A stretch of 37,779 bases of DNA from Gammaproteobacteria bacterium (GCA_030618705.1 JAUXCW010000005.1:1-37779); one strand, 5' to 3'. Positions 1 through 8,870 are shown, counted from the stretch's first letter. Notes: generated by a model not told the origin, from the letters alone. Numbers and translations: made by a program.

Positions 1-1275
1 TACTCTTTCGAACACAATCCCCAGTGGCAGTACAAATGGTCCGGGCAGGAACAAATTTTGGATTACCAGAAGCATGTGGTAGACAAACACCGTCTGCGCG
101 ACTATATCCGCTTTGGCCAGGAAGTCAGTTCGGCGACATACGATGAGCGTGCCGGGCGCTGGCGGGTCACGACGCGACAGGGTGATGCGTTCGACTGCCA
201 GCACTTCATCAGTGCAGTGGGTCAGCTGCATCGGCCCCGCTTTCCGGATTTTCCCGGTAGGGGTAGCTTCAAGGGCGTCTGTTTTCACTCCGCAAAATGG
301 AATCATGAGGTCGACCTCGCGGGTAGACGCGTTGCGGTTATCGGTAATGCCGCAAGCGCCCTGCAGTTTATTCCGCAAATTGCGGACAGGGTGAAATCCC
401 TGGTGGTGTACCAGCGTAGCGCCAATTGGGTGCTGCCCAAACAGGATCGCCCGTACAAGCCCTGGGAGCAGCGCCTGTCCGATAAATTTCCCTTTATCGC
501 CAAACTCTACCGTTTTAAAATCTGGCTTCGCGGCGATGGCTTGTACTACCAGCTCATGCGCGGTAATTCTCTTCTGGGCCGGCTTCAGAGCTGGCTCAGT
601 TTGAAAAACATGCGACGCTACATCAAAGACCCTGTGCTCCAGCAGGCGCTGACTCCGGACTACCCGATTGGCGCCAAGCGGGTACTCTTTTCGGATGATT
701 ACTACCAGGCCCTGGCGCGGGATAATGTCGAGCTGGAAACAACGGCGATAAAGCAGATTACCGCTACCGGTATCACCACAGTGGATGAGCACAGTGAAAA
801 CTACGATGCCATCATCTTCGGTACCGGCTTCAAGTCCAATCCCTTTTTGGCATCTATGGATATTCGCGGATCGGGCGGGCAGCTGCTCAGCGAGCACTGG
901 CGTCAGGGCGCCTATGCCTACCTGGGCATGACGACACACGGATTTCCCAACCTGTTTATGCTCTATGGGCCCAATACCAACCTGGGACACAGTTCCATTA
1001 TATTGATGATCGAGGCCCAGACCGACTATATCGTTCGCTGCATCACGCGTATGGATAGTGAAGCCTGGGCCAGCATCGAGGTGCGTGATGCCCCGGAGCA
1101 GGACTTCAATAATAAACTACAGGCCCGCCTGGGCAGAATGGCCTTTTCCGCGGTCGAGGCCAGCTGGTATATGGATGCCGGAAGAATCACCAATAACTGG
1201 GCGGGCAGTACCCTGGAGTACGCGCTCAGATTGCGCAAGGTAAATTGGCAGTGCTTTGATAAAGTATCGGTCTAG
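1..1275 (+). CDS. Flavin-containing / Baeyer-Villiger-type monooxygenase (5' truncated by window edge)
   Basis: The open frame runs from base 1 without a start and its first residues (YSFEHNPQW) are internal to this family, so the gene begins outside the window. FAD- and NADPH-dependent enzymes of this family insert oxygen into ketones or oxygenate soft nucleophiles in the cytosol. Seen directly: a Baeyer-Villiger-like fingerprint FKGVCFHSAKWN (FxGxxxHxxxW with Asn in place of the usual Pro or Asp), followed by a second dinucleotide-binding loop VAVIGNAASA and the late motif IFGTGFKSN. The N-terminal FAD-binding Rossmann motif is not in the window. The TTG at 58 is not the real start. The following gene is 122 bp downstream on the same strand. 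Substrate unknown; the surrounding genes suggest lipid, terpenoid or steroid ketones. Confidence 0.88.
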   Translation, partial: YSFEHNPQWQYKWSGQEQILDYQKHVVDKHRLRDYIRFGQEVSSATYDERAGRWRVTTRQGDAFDCQHFISAVGQLHRPRFPDFPGRGSFKGVCFHSAKWNHEVDLAGRRVAVIGNAASALQFIPQIADRVKSLVVYQRSANWVLPKQDRPYKPWEQRLSDKFPFIAKLYRFKIWLRGDGLYYQLMRGNSLLGRLQSWLSLKNMRRYIKDPVLQQALTPDYPIGAKRVLFSDDYYQALARDNVELETTAIKQITATGITTVDEHSENYDAIIFGTGFKSNPFLASMDIRGSGGQLLSEHWRQGAYAYLGMTTHGFPNLFMLYGPNTNLGHSSIILMIEAQTDYIVRCITRMDSEAWASIEVRDAPEQDFNNKLQARLGRMAFSAVEASWYMDAGRITNNWAGSTLEYALRLRKVNWQCFDKVSV

Positions 1276-1397
1276 CGATTATTCACTTCGGCAAGGATGT
1301 GTACTCCGGTACTTCGCCATCCCGAAGAAAGGCGTTTCCGGGCGTTCATTCCACAAGCACTGTCTTTCGATTAATTTCCACTCGAACAGGAGCCGTA

Positions 1398-2645
1398 ATG
1401 ATCGAGCCGCTTTATAAATCACGCCCCGTGGCGCCCGCGCCGGCCAGCTTGGAAACCGTCAGGGTAAACGACTTTATTACCCTGGCCGAAGGTTTTTCCA
1501 ATTGCTACCTGATACAAACCCCGGAGGGCAATATCCAGCTCAACGCGGGTATGAGTATCGAGGCGCCGATCCAGAAGCGGAACTTCGACGCGATCTCCAG
1601 CGCGCCGCTGGTATACCTGATCCTGACCCAGGGCCATGTCGACCACGTCGGTGGCGTACAGTACTTCCGCGATCACAATCCGGGGCTGCAGGTCATTGCG
1701 CAGGCCGGCAACCCCGAGCACCAGGTCTACGATGCCCGGCTCACGGCCTTCCGCGGGGCCCGCTCCGCCTTCGCCTTCGCCGAACGTATCATGGACTATA
1801 TCGGCTACGCCCAGGCGCAATGCGGTGAATTGCCCGAGCAGGATGCGCCGACCCCGGACATACTGTTTCAGGACACCCAGGAATTGTCGCTGGGCGGCCT
1901 GAACCTCGAGTTGATCGCGGTACCCGGTGCGGAAACCAACGATTCGCTTATCGTCTGGCTGCCCCAGCATAAAATCGTGTTTACCGGCAACCTGTTCGGC
2001 TGCCCCTGGGGCCACTTCCCCAACCTGGTCACTATTCGCGGCGATCGCTACCGGGATGCGCTGACCTGCGCCAGGGCGGTGAAAACAGTGATGGATCTGG
2101 AGCCCGAGATGGTCTTGTACGGCCACCATGCGCCTATTCGGGGCGGGGCGATTATTCGAGAGGAGTTACAGCGCCTGCACGGCGCGATTCTCCACGTGCA
2201 CGATGAAGTGGTCAAAGGCATGAACGCGGGCAAGGATATCTATACCTTGCAGCAGGAAATTACCCTGCCACGGGAGTTTGAGGTAGGGGAGGGCTATGGC
2301 AAGGTCTCCTGGGGTGTGAAGGCGATCTGGGAAAACTATGCCGGCTGGTTCCACCATGAGTCGACGACGGAGCTCTATTCAATCCCCCAGCGCACCATCC
2401 ATGCGGATTTGCTGGAGCTTGCCGGAACTGACGCCATTGTGAGCCGGGCACAGCATAAATTCGACACCGGCGAGCCGATAGAGGCTTTGCACCTGCTCGA
2501 TATCGTCTTCTCCCAGGGACCGGATCATGTCGCCGCTGTCGACCTGGCCATTCAGGTGCATGAGAGCCTGGCGGCACAGAGCGAGAATTTCTGGTTGAGT
2601 TGCTGGTTGGAAAACCAGTTGCTGGTGCTGCGGGAAAAAAGCTGA
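1398..2645 (+). CDS. MBL-fold metallo-hydrolase, alkyl-sulfatase-like
   Basis: A 415-residue cytosolic metallo-beta-lactamase-fold hydrolase. The ATG at 1398 is chosen because AGGAG lies at 1388-1392; a longer in-frame ATG at 1299 has no comparable site. Motifs: [11 protein letters not shown] (residues 76-86), where the canonical HxHxDH reads QGHVDH, so the first metal-ligand His is Gln78; [10 protein letters not shown] near 175-184, resembling the VPGTEAP segment of SdsA1-type alkyl sulfatases; and GHHAPIRGG near 242-250. The C-terminal roughly 120 residues probably form the dimerisation or helical domain of alkyl sulfatases. It follows the monooxygenase in the same direction. The substrate could be a sulfate ester or a lactone/ester made by the upstream oxygenase; this is inference. 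Confidence 0.8.
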   Translation: MIEPLYKSRPVAPAPASLETVRVNDFITLAEGFSNCYLIQTPEGNIQLNAGMSIEAPIQKRNFDAISSAPLVYLILTQGHVDHVGGVQYFRDHNPGLQVIAQAGNPEHQVYDARLTAFRGARSAFAFAERIMDYIGYAQAQCGELPEQDAPTPDILFQDTQELSLGGLNLELIAVPGAETNDSLIVWLPQHKIVFTGNLFGCPWGHFPNLVTIRGDRYRDALTCARAVKTVMDLEPEMVLYGHHAPIRGGAIIREELQRLHGAILHVHDEVVKGMNAGKDIYTLQQEITLPREFEVGEGYGKVSWGVKAIWENYAGWFHHESTTELYSIPQRTIHADLLELAGTDAIVSRAQHKFDTGEPIEALHLLDIVFSQGPDHVAAVDLAIQVHESLAAQSENFWLSCWLENQLLVLREKS

Positions 2646-2648
2646 GCC

Positions 2649-2664
2649 GGCAGTGTATACTGCC
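2649..2664 (+). other. Small hairpin just after the hydrolase stop
   Basis: GGCAGT-gtat-ACTGCC forms a perfect 6-bp stem with a 4-base loop between the hydrolase stop and the yjdM ribosome binding site. There is no T-run after it, so it is not a classical terminator. It could modulate readthrough or mRNA ends. Confidence 0.4.
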
Positions 2665-2680
2665 GCCAGGAGGAAAAAAT

Positions 2681-3025
2681 ATGAGTGCTTTACCCCCTTG
2701 TCCACAGTGTGCTTCGGAGTATACCTATGAGGACAGAAACTTGCTGGTATGTCCGGAATGCGCCCATGAGTGGGATCCCGCTGCCGGCGGCGAGGAGGAG
2801 AGCGAACCGGTCATCGTGGATGCCAACGGCAATGTATTGAGTGATGGTGATACGGTCACTGTTATCAAGAATCTCAAGGTCAAGGGCTCGTCGCTGGTGG
2901 TCAAGGTGGGCACAAAGGTCAAGAATATTCGTCTGGTCGATGGTGATCACGACATCGATTGCAAGATTGACGGCATCGGTGCGATGAAGCTCAAATCGCA
3001 ATTTGTGCGAAAAGCCCAGGCATAG
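2681..3025 (+). CDS. yjdM: Zinc-ribbon protein YjdM (PhnA family)
   Basis: A 114-residue protein matching YjdM, historically called PhnA, in length and layout. An N-terminal zinc ribbon, CPQC (residues 8-11) and CPEC (about 25-28), is followed by a compact SH3-like domain containing [20 protein letters not shown] and ending [10 protein letters not shown]. The start at 2681 is set by a strong AGGAGG at 2668-2673; an upstream in-frame ATG at 2600 lies inside the previous gene and is rejected. Despite the old name, the protein is not established as a phosphonoacetate hydrolase; its biochemical role is unclear. It sits 35 bp after the metallo-hydrolase gene. Confidence 0.92.
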   Translation: MSALPPCPQCASEYTYEDRNLLVCPECAHEWDPAAGGEEESEPVIVDANGNVLSDGDTVTVIKNLKVKGSSLVVKVGTKVKNIRLVDGDHDIDCKIDGIGAMKLKSQFVRKAQA

Positions 3026-3238
3026 AAGCGGCGGCCTTCGACAAACCGTTAGAGCGGAGCAGATATCGGATTCATTATTCCGGCAGCAACCTTGGTCCAA
3101 TGGGAAAAAACCATGACCGAAGAGAAATACCTCTGTGGCGATATAAGCTATACCGCCTGGCGACGCGGCTCCAGTGAATAAGCTTTAGCGCCGTGCCGCC
3201 CCGTGAGAGGGGTGGAAAATGTAACAAGGGAGTTCTCT

Positions 3239-4477
3239 ATGCCGTCGATTAAATTCGAGTTTCCCAATGGGGCCGGCGAGATGTTGGCCGGTCGACTTGA
3301 GCTGCCGCCGGATAGTGTGCCGGTTGCTGCTTACGCTATTTTTGCACATTGCTTTACCTGTGGCAAAGACAGCGCGGCGGCATCACGTATTAGTCGTGCG
3401 CTGGCTGAACGTGGAATCGGGGTGTTGCGCTTCGACTTTACCGGCCTCGGCAACAGCGATGGGGACTTTGCCAATAGCAACTTTTCCTCCAACGTCCAGG
3501 ATTTACTGGCAGCCGCTGGGCAGCTTGAAGCGGTCTATGCCGCGCCGTCGTTACTGGTCGGTCACAGCCTGGGTGGTGCGGCGGTGTTGATCGCTGCGCC
3601 ACAATTGGCCTCGGTAACCGCGGTGGTGACGATAGCCGCACCCGCGACGGCCGACCATGTGCGGCATATGTTCTCCAGTGCGGGGGATAGGTTGCAAACG
3701 CAAGGGCAGGTGGAGCTGCGTATAGGTACGCGAGAGTTTACCATCAAGCAGCAATTGCTGGACGACCTGGAAAATTACGCCAGTGCGGGCCCCATTCGAC
3801 ACCTCGGCAAACCGCTGCTGATTTTCCATTCGCCCCTGGATGAGGTCGTCTCTATCAATGAAGCCGCGGCGATTTACCGGGCGGCGTCCCAGCCCAAGAG
3901 TTTTATCTCACTCGACCGTGCGGACCACCTGCTCAGTAAGAAGGCGGATACGGAGTACGTCGCCGATACCCTGGCGGCCTGGGCCAGCCGCTATCTCGAA
4001 CTCGTCGAGTATCAGGGAGGGCGCTGGCAGGGCGATGCCCCCGGGGTGGCAGCGAACGAGATTCTGGTGACGGAAGTGGACAAGAAATTCCTCAGTGGCT
4101 TGCATAGCGACAGGCACCAGCTGCTCGCCGATGAGCCCGTGCGCTATGGCGGCACCGACCTGGGGCCGTCACCCTACGATTTGCTGTTGATGGCCCTTGG
4201 CGCCTGTACCTCGATGACCCTGCGCATGTATGCGACAAAAAAACAGCTGCCGCTGGAGAGCATCGAGGTGCGCCTGCGACACGAGAGAATCCACGCCGAG
4301 GATTGTGCGGAGTGTGACGATCGCGAGGGCAGGGTCGAACGGATTACGCGCAGTATTTACCTCGACGGGGAGCTCAGCCCGGAGCAAAAGCAACGCTTGC
4401 TTGAAATCGCCGACCGCTGCCCGATTCATCGCACCCTGGGGGGGCAACCGGTTATTGTGACCAGGGCCGACGACTGA
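3239..4477 (+). CDS. Bifunctional alpha/beta hydrolase - OsmC family protein
   Basis: A 412-residue fusion. Residues 1 to about 255 are a serine alpha/beta hydrolase: an HCFTCGKDS oxyanion-region motif near 37-45, nucleophile elbow GHSLGG with Ser110, and a late DRADHLL giving the likely catalytic His. Residues about 265-412 are an OsmC/Ohr-like domain with the two redox cysteines Cys323 (GACTSM) and Cys394 (RCPIHRTL). OsmC domains reduce organic hydroperoxides through this thiol pair. The combination is a known architecture; the hydrolase may release acyl chains for peroxide detoxification, but this is not proven. The start at 3239 follows AAGGGAG at about 3226-3232; the longer ATG at 3203 is less likely. 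It is tail-to-tail with the PQQ dehydrogenase, 8 bp apart. Confidence 0.9.
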   Translation: MPSIKFEFPNGAGEMLAGRLELPPDSVPVAAYAIFAHCFTCGKDSAAASRISRALAERGIGVLRFDFTGLGNSDGDFANSNFSSNVQDLLAAAGQLEAVYAAPSLLVGHSLGGAAVLIAAPQLASVTAVVTIAAPATADHVRHMFSSAGDRLQTQGQVELRIGTREFTIKQQLLDDLENYASAGPIRHLGKPLLIFHSPLDEVVSINEAAAIYRAASQPKSFISLDRADHLLSKKADTEYVADTLAAWASRYLELVEYQGGRWQGDAPGVAANEILVTEVDKKFLSGLHSDRHQLLADEPVRYGGTDLGPSPYDLLLMALGACTSMTLRMYATKKQLPLESIEVRLRHERIHAEDCAECDDREGRVERITRSIYLDGELSPEQKQRLLEIADRCPIHRTLGGQPVIVTRADD

Positions 4478-4485
4478 GTCGCCCC

Positions 4486-6672
4486 CTACGAGCCACAGCT
4501 GCTGAGGGAGTTGATCCAGGCGTTTATGGTTTCGACGGCTTTATTGTCGATGACATTGCTGGCCAGGGGCGGCATGCGTTGTCCGCCGGTATCCTGCATC
4601 CGCAGGGAAATCACCGAGCGGCCGGCATCGCCGGGGATCAACAGACGTGCATCGGCCTGCCCAAGGTCACCGTAGTCGGGGACGGCATTGCATACTCCGC
4701 TGTCGCTCAGTGCCGTGCCGAAGCGAAGATCGATCCCCGCGATGGGTCCGCCGGGGCGATGGCAGTTGGAGCAGTTGCTGTGCAGATAGCTCCGTGCCTT
4801 GTGTTCTGTGCCGGCCTGTTCGTCATCGAGCCCGGACAGTGATGATTGCAGCAATACCGCCGGGACATCGCCCTCGATATAGCCCAGCTGCTGTAATCGG
4901 GCGAGGGAATCCGGGTGTCCAGCACTTTCCGCCGTGTTGAGTTGCAGGGTTTCCAGCCCCAGGCTCCACCCGGCGGCGGCAGTGTGGCATTCCAGGCATT
5001 GGCCGCGATCAGGGAAGATATGGCGATAACTCGTGTCGATGGCGGTTTCCACACCCGCCGCGAGGAGCGTGGCGTCTGTTTTATCACTGTTCCACTCGTA
5101 GCTGTAACCCGCCCAGCCGCTGAGGTGCTTCATAAACAGGCGCGTTTCGAGAATTTCGTCGCCATAGTAAAAGTGTTTGATCAGCACGCTGCCATCGGGA
5201 AAAATGAACTCACCCGCCGCATCGATGCTGATGCGCGTATTATCGGGTATGGCAAAATAACGCTGTTTATCCGCGCCGTCACTCCAGAAACTGCTATTGA
5301 CCGTATAGGGGACGACGCCCTGTGCGGGGTTTTGTCTGTTCGCCTGGTCGAAACAACCAGTATCAGAAAGCTTGTCGGGGATAAGGCTGTCACCGTCGAT
5401 ACTTGCCGCTGCTATCCGGTAAATACCCGTGCCGTCGCCGCCTTGTAGATCGAGCGCGTATAGCTCGCCATCGTGATCCTCTGCAAAGGAACCCAGGGCC
5501 AGCGAGCTGTCGACAAGTTTCACGAAAGTCGAGGGCGCCTCCGGTGCGATCCCATAGACGATGCCGCTACAAAAATCGGCAAAAATATAGTGCCCGGTGA
5601 GTGTGCTGTTGGCGCTGCCGCGGTAGACATAACCCCCGGTCACCGAGCAGCCGTCGGTATCGTCGTGGCTATAGTCGATCACCGGAGGTGTTAATCCATT
5701 CCGGTCACACTGGTTGGCATTGAAACAGCTATTGCCCTCCATGATGGGCCAGCCGTAGTTGGCGCCCCTGGTGATGATATCGATCTCCTCGATCTCGAAC
5801 TGGCCGACATCTCCCAGCCAGAGTTCGCCGGTGAGCCGGTCAAAGCTCCAGCGCCAGGGATTGCGCAACCCGTAGGCGTAAATCTCCGGCCTGCCGCCCT
5901 GGCCATCGGCAAAGGGGTTGTCAGCAGGAATTTCGTAGGGAATGTCATCGTTACTAACATCCACATCGAGGCGCAACAGGGTGCCGAGCAATGTCCCGGT
6001 GTTCTGGCCGTTGCCGAAGGTGTCGTTGGCGCCACCGCCGTCTCCCAGGGAGAGGTAGAGGTAAGCATCGGGGCCAAAGCCCAGGCCGCCACCGTTATGG
6101 TTGGCGGCGGGCTGGCCGATGCTGAGAATAACTTTTTCGCTGTTCTTATCGAGGCGGGTGCCCGCTGCGTCCAGGGTGAAGCGGGAGAGCCGGGCCGAAT
6201 CCACGGTGGGCATATAGTAGACGAACACCTGGCCATTGACCGGGTATCGTGGGTGGAAGGCCAGGCCGAGCAGGCCGGCCTCGCTGCTGGCGGAAAACGT
6301 TTCCTGCTCCAGGTCGAGGAATACCCGGTAGTCGGCGGCATCGGCATTGTTATCAAACTGTAATACCCGACCGGTTTGGCTGAGTGCATACCACCGTGAG
6401 GTATCGTCGGGAGCCTGGTACAGGCCGAGCAGTCCCGGGATGGTCGGTAGCCGGGGGAAGGCGGCGATCAGTTCTATCGCCCCGCTGGCCGGGGCCGGTG
6501 TGTCGGGTGCGATACAGCTGCTATTGCTGGCGCGTAGCGGGGGAGTGGCAAAAGAATCATCGCCGCTTCCGCTACCACCGCAGGATGTCAGCAGCATCAA
6601 AACAGACAATAACCGCACCGGCAGTAACAAGGCCGGGCCAGTGAAAGTAGTCCCTGATCCCATGGTTTTCAT
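4486..6672 (-). CDS. PQQ-dependent sugar dehydrogenase-like lipoprotein with C-terminal diheme cytochrome c domain
   Basis: A 728-residue exported protein. The N-terminus has a hydrophobic stretch ending LMLLTSC (Cys31), a lipobox, so it is probably anchored to a membrane facing the periplasm. Residues about 60-420 are a six-bladed propeller of the soluble glucose/sorbosone dehydrogenase class, with LYLSLGDGGGANDTFG and YAYGLRNPWRWSFD typical of it. The C-terminal part carries two CxxCH heme sites, CLECH (559-563) and CSNCH (634-638), and a late Met in GQRMPP (about 700) as possible axial ligand. Expected role: PQQ-linked oxidation of an alcohol or aldose with electrons passed internally to cytochrome c. 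No PQQ synthesis genes are in the window. A second ATG at 6663 is an alternative start; neither has a strong ribosome site. Confidence 0.87.
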   Translation of the reverse strand: MKTMGSGTTFTGPALLLPVRLLSVLMLLTSCGGSGSGDDSFATPPLRASNSSCIAPDTPAPASGAIELIAAFPRLPTIPGLLGLYQAPDDTSRWYALSQTGRVLQFDNNADAADYRVFLDLEQETFSASSEAGLLGLAFHPRYPVNGQVFVYYMPTVDSARLSRFTLDAAGTRLDKNSEKVILSIGQPAANHNGGGLGFGPDAYLYLSLGDGGGANDTFGNGQNTGTLLGTLLRLDVDVSNDDIPYEIPADNPFADGQGGRPEIYAYGLRNPWRWSFDRLTGELWLGDVGQFEIEEIDIITRGANYGWPIMEGNSCFNANQCDRNGLTPPVIDYSHDDTDGCSVTGGYVYRGSANSTLTGHYIFADFCSGIVYGIAPEAPSTFVKLVDSSLALGSFAEDHDGELYALDLQGGDGTGIYRIAAASIDGDSLIPDKLSDTGCFDQANRQNPAQGVVPYTVNSSFWSDGADKQRYFAIPDNTRISIDAAGEFIFPDGSVLIKHFYYGDEILETRLFMKHLSGWAGYSYEWNSDKTDATLLAAGVETAIDTSYRHIFPDRGQCLECHTAAAGWSLGLETLQLNTAESAGHPDSLARLQQLGYIEGDVPAVLLQSSLSGLDDEQAGTEHKARSYLHSNCSNCHRPGGPIAGIDLRFGTALSDSGVCNAVPDYGDLGQADARLLIPGDAGRSVISLRMQDTGGQRMPPLASNVIDNKAVETINAWINSLSSCGS

Positions 6673-6836
6673 CAGCGATGGTGCTCACGGTCCGATAGCC
6701 GCATTATTTGTGAAGCTTCGGGAAATGTAAATGGCGGCCACGAATGGGGTTTTAAACCATCCCCGGCTGTGTTTTGATTCAAAACCGCCTGAACCTGGGC
6801 AAGGGCTCGAAAAATCATTACAGGAGTACTGCAGAA

Positions 6837-7202
6837 ATGACCGATAACAGTAAGATAACGCAGGCATTTATAGAGGCGTGGATGGCGATGGATATCGACG
6901 CCATCCTGGATTTTTTCACCGAGGATGCGGTGTATATTAATATACCCATGGATCCCCCCAACCGGGGTAAAGTCGAGATTCGCGCGTTTATCGAGGGTTT
7001 TATCGGTATGGCGAGCGAAATGGAGTTTATCATCCACAACCAGGTGGAGGGGGAAAACGGCATCGTCATGAACGAAAGGACAGACCGCTTGCACATCGAC
7101 GGTAAATGGGTCGAACTGCCGGTGATGGGGGTTTTTGAATTTACCGACGGTAAAATCAGCGCCTGGCGCGACTACTTCGATATGGCGCAGTTTACCGCTT
7201 GA
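6837..7202 (+). CDS. Limonene-1,2-epoxide hydrolase-like / SnoaL-fold protein
   Basis: A 121-residue single-domain protein. The ATG at 6837 is preceded by AGGAG at 6822-6826; the upstream ATG at 6774 lacks one. The ending DGKISAWRDYFDMAQF, together with NERTDR, matches the limonene-epoxide hydrolase signature: Arg81 and Asp83 in ERTD and Asp112 in WRDYFD correspond to the Arg-Asp-Asp triad that activates water for one-step epoxide opening. All three are kept, so an active epoxide hydrolase is plausible. Neighbours point away on both sides, so it is probably a single-gene transcript. Confidence 0.85.
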   Translation: MTDNSKITQAFIEAWMAMDIDAILDFFTEDAVYINIPMDPPNRGKVEIRAFIEGFIGMASEMEFIIHNQVEGENGIVMNERTDRLHIDGKWVELPVMGVFEFTDGKISAWRDYFDMAQFTA

Positions 7203-7216
7203 TTACCCTACTATCG

Positions 7217-7253
7217 TTTAAAGGGGGCAGATCTCAATGGCGCTGACTTAAGC
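7217..7253 (+). repeat. 37-bp direct repeat, copy A
   Basis: TTTAAAGGGGGCAGATCTC followed by AATGGCGCTGACTTAAGC matches copy B at 8835-8870 with three substitutions and one extra G. The two copies lie in the same orientation on either side of the lipoprotein gene. Sequence after the repeat diverges. Confidence 0.75.
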
Positions 7254-7320
7254 GATATTGATGGAGGGACCGGGGCTTCCAGGGCGCCTAGCTCGAGTCC
7301 TGGGCTGGGAGCCGCGGTTC

Positions 7321-7369
7321 CTTGCCCGACTGAATTCGGCCCTGGTGTTTTCAATCCCGCTTGGGCAAG
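7321..7369 (+). repeat. 7-bp inverted repeat abutting the lipoprotein gene end
   Basis: CTTGCCC (7321-7327) and GGGCAAG (7363-7369) could pair across a 35-base loop, immediately after the stop of the minus-strand lipoprotein gene. There is no T-run; the role is unknown. Confidence 0.3.
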
Positions 7370-7370
7370 C

Positions 7371-8696
7371 TCAGTTCGGGTCAAACTCGACTTGAATTAA
7401 ATTCGGATCGGATTTAATAATCGTCAAACATGTCACCCCGTTAAGTACTGGAATTTCCTGGTAGCAGCCCTCCCAATCGTTAAACGTATAGCCTGCGGTG
7501 GGTGTGGCGGCAAGGGTGACGATCGTCCCCACGGCCACTTGTGCTTCACAGGTTTTCGGGCCAAAACAGGTGAGGACATCGGGGACGGTTGTCACCGTGC
7601 CTCCTGCGGCAACCTCCACGCTTAGCGTGGCGGTATCCACCGGGACGCCGACCCGGTCAAACTCGGCGTGAATAAAATTGGCGTCGAACTCGGAGATCGT
7701 CCGTATGCACTTTTCCCCGCTTGCATCCGAGATTTCCCGGTCACAGCCGTCCCAGTCGTCCAGCTGGTATCCCTGGTCGGGTATTGCGGTGAGGGTGACC
7801 TCGGTGCCGACGGGAATCTGCGCCTCACATAGGTCCGGGCCGGTACATTGGAAAAATGCGGGGCTGATTTGTACTGTACCGCCGGCCTCTGTTTCTACCC
7901 GCAGTGCGGCGGTGGTCACGTTGGCATCGGTCCACGGTATCGAAACCGTCGTGAGTTCCCCCGAACGTACGGGTGCGACACTGGTTTCGGCGCCATCGCC
8001 CGCGGAAACCAGAACCTTGGTATCAGTGTCAAAGTAGGCGAGGTACATCATTCCCCGTTGCCCCGGGGTACAGGCCGGTATGGCCGAGGTGAAATCGCCG
8101 CCGGTCAATGTGCCGTCGCAGTACAGCGCCCCGCCCCCCGCCGCGGACGGCGTGGTTGTGATGGCGACCCCATCGGCTTCGACGCCGTTATCGCTTGCCA
8201 CGTTTACCGCAATCCAGGCCTTGTCGGCCGGGCTGAGCATGAGTCCGGCGAAAGCCGTGTTGATAATGCTCTCGAACTCGGTCAGCGCCAGCAGGCTGAT
8301 ATTCATCCCCGGTGTATCCTCGGGGATAGCATAGAACGTGGTATTCAGGGTCACATAATCGGTTTTGGAGAATTCGAGGTAGGTGTCCGTATCTTTGAGT
8401 ACGCTGATCGAGTATTCGCCGGAGGCATCGCTGCTTGCGCTCGATTGTTCACCATCGGTCGCCGGTGCGGTGACGAGGTAAGACTTTACGCCTACATCAC
8501 TCAGCGTGCCCCCGGCGCTGCTGGTTGTTCCGCTTGTCGCTGCGGTGGGCGGAGTAAGGTCAGAGATTTGTTCCTCATCCAAGCCACTGTCGCCACCGCC
8601 TCCACCACACCCGGTCAAAGCCAGGCCGAACACCAGCGTGCCCAGCACGCCCCAATTGCCAATGTATTGCCCCGGGTGTCCAATGCTGATGCTCAA
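7371..8696 (-). CDS. Lipoprotein with two C-terminal cysteine-containing Listeria-Bacteroides-type repeats
   Basis: A 441-residue protein of unknown function. The hydrophobic N-terminus ends in lipobox ALTGC (Cys30) followed by a Gly run, so it is a predicted lipoprotein. Residues about 45-110 resemble a carboxypeptidase-regulatory-like beta domain (STSSAGGTLSDVGVKS, then SGEYSISV). Two tandem repeats of about 80 residues fill the C-terminus (from about 270 and 360). Each has the plan AGGTV, then C, CEAQ, VG(T)xVTLxAxP, GYxxxDW-GC and a last C before an FD end. The four Cys per repeat suggest disulfides in the periplasm or outside the cell. A surface adhesion or binding role is likely but unproven. 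The gene is bracketed by the 37-bp direct repeat. Confidence 0.75.
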   Translation of the reverse strand: MSISIGHPGQYIGNWGVLGTLVFGLALTGCGGGGGDSGLDEEQISDLTPPTAATSGTTSSAGGTLSDVGVKSYLVTAPATDGEQSSASSDASGEYSISVLKDTDTYLEFSKTDYVTLNTTFYAIPEDTPGMNISLLALTEFESIINTAFAGLMLSPADKAWIAVNVASDNGVEADGVAITTTPSAAGGGALYCDGTLTGGDFTSAIPACTPGQRGMMYLAYFDTDTKVLVSAGDGAETSVAPVRSGELTTVSIPWTDANVTTAALRVETEAGGTVQISPAFFQCTGPDLCEAQIPVGTEVTLTAIPDQGYQLDDWDGCDREISDASGEKCIRTISEFDANFIHAEFDRVGVPVDTATLSVEVAAGGTVTTVPDVLTCFGPKTCEAQVAVGTIVTLAATPTAGYTFNDWEGCYQEIPVLNGVTCLTIIKSDPNLIQVEFDPN

Positions 8697-8747
8697 TGTC
8701 GTCTACCGCCTTTTGGTTATAAAAATGGGCTAGAATTGCGCAGGTCG

Positions 8748-8798
8748 AATTGCGTGGGGAATATAACCCAGCCTCCTCGCGGGAGTCCACACGCAATT
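8748..8798 (+). repeat. Inverted repeat upstream of the lipoprotein gene
   Basis: AATTGCGTG (8748-8756) and CACGCAATT (8790-8798) are perfect 9-bp inverted arms around 33 bases, about 50 bp ahead of the lipoprotein start. It could be the ends of a small non-autonomous element or a hairpin in the 5' leader. A further GAATTGCG lies just outside at about 8733-8740. Confidence 0.45.
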
Positions 8799-8834
8799 AC
8801 CCCTACCTCCCATCGGGGTTTAAAAGGGAGCGGC

Positions 8835-8870
8835 TTTAAAGGGGCAGACCTGAATGGCGCCGACTTAAGC
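8835..8870 (+). repeat. 37-bp direct repeat, copy B
   Basis: Partner of 7217-7253, one base shorter and with three substitutions. It lies between the lipoprotein gene and the 3' end of the mechanosensitive channel gene. Confidence 0.75.

Noticed and set aside
1419-2129. 236-codon minus-strand open frame
   Set aside because: Antisense to the metallo-hydrolase, which has clear motifs and a ribosome binding site.
3113-3181. 22-residue open frame (MTEEKYLCGDISYTAWRR) ahead of the hydrolase-OsmC gene
   Set aside because: Only a weak upstream purine run and no recognised family; cannot be told from chance.
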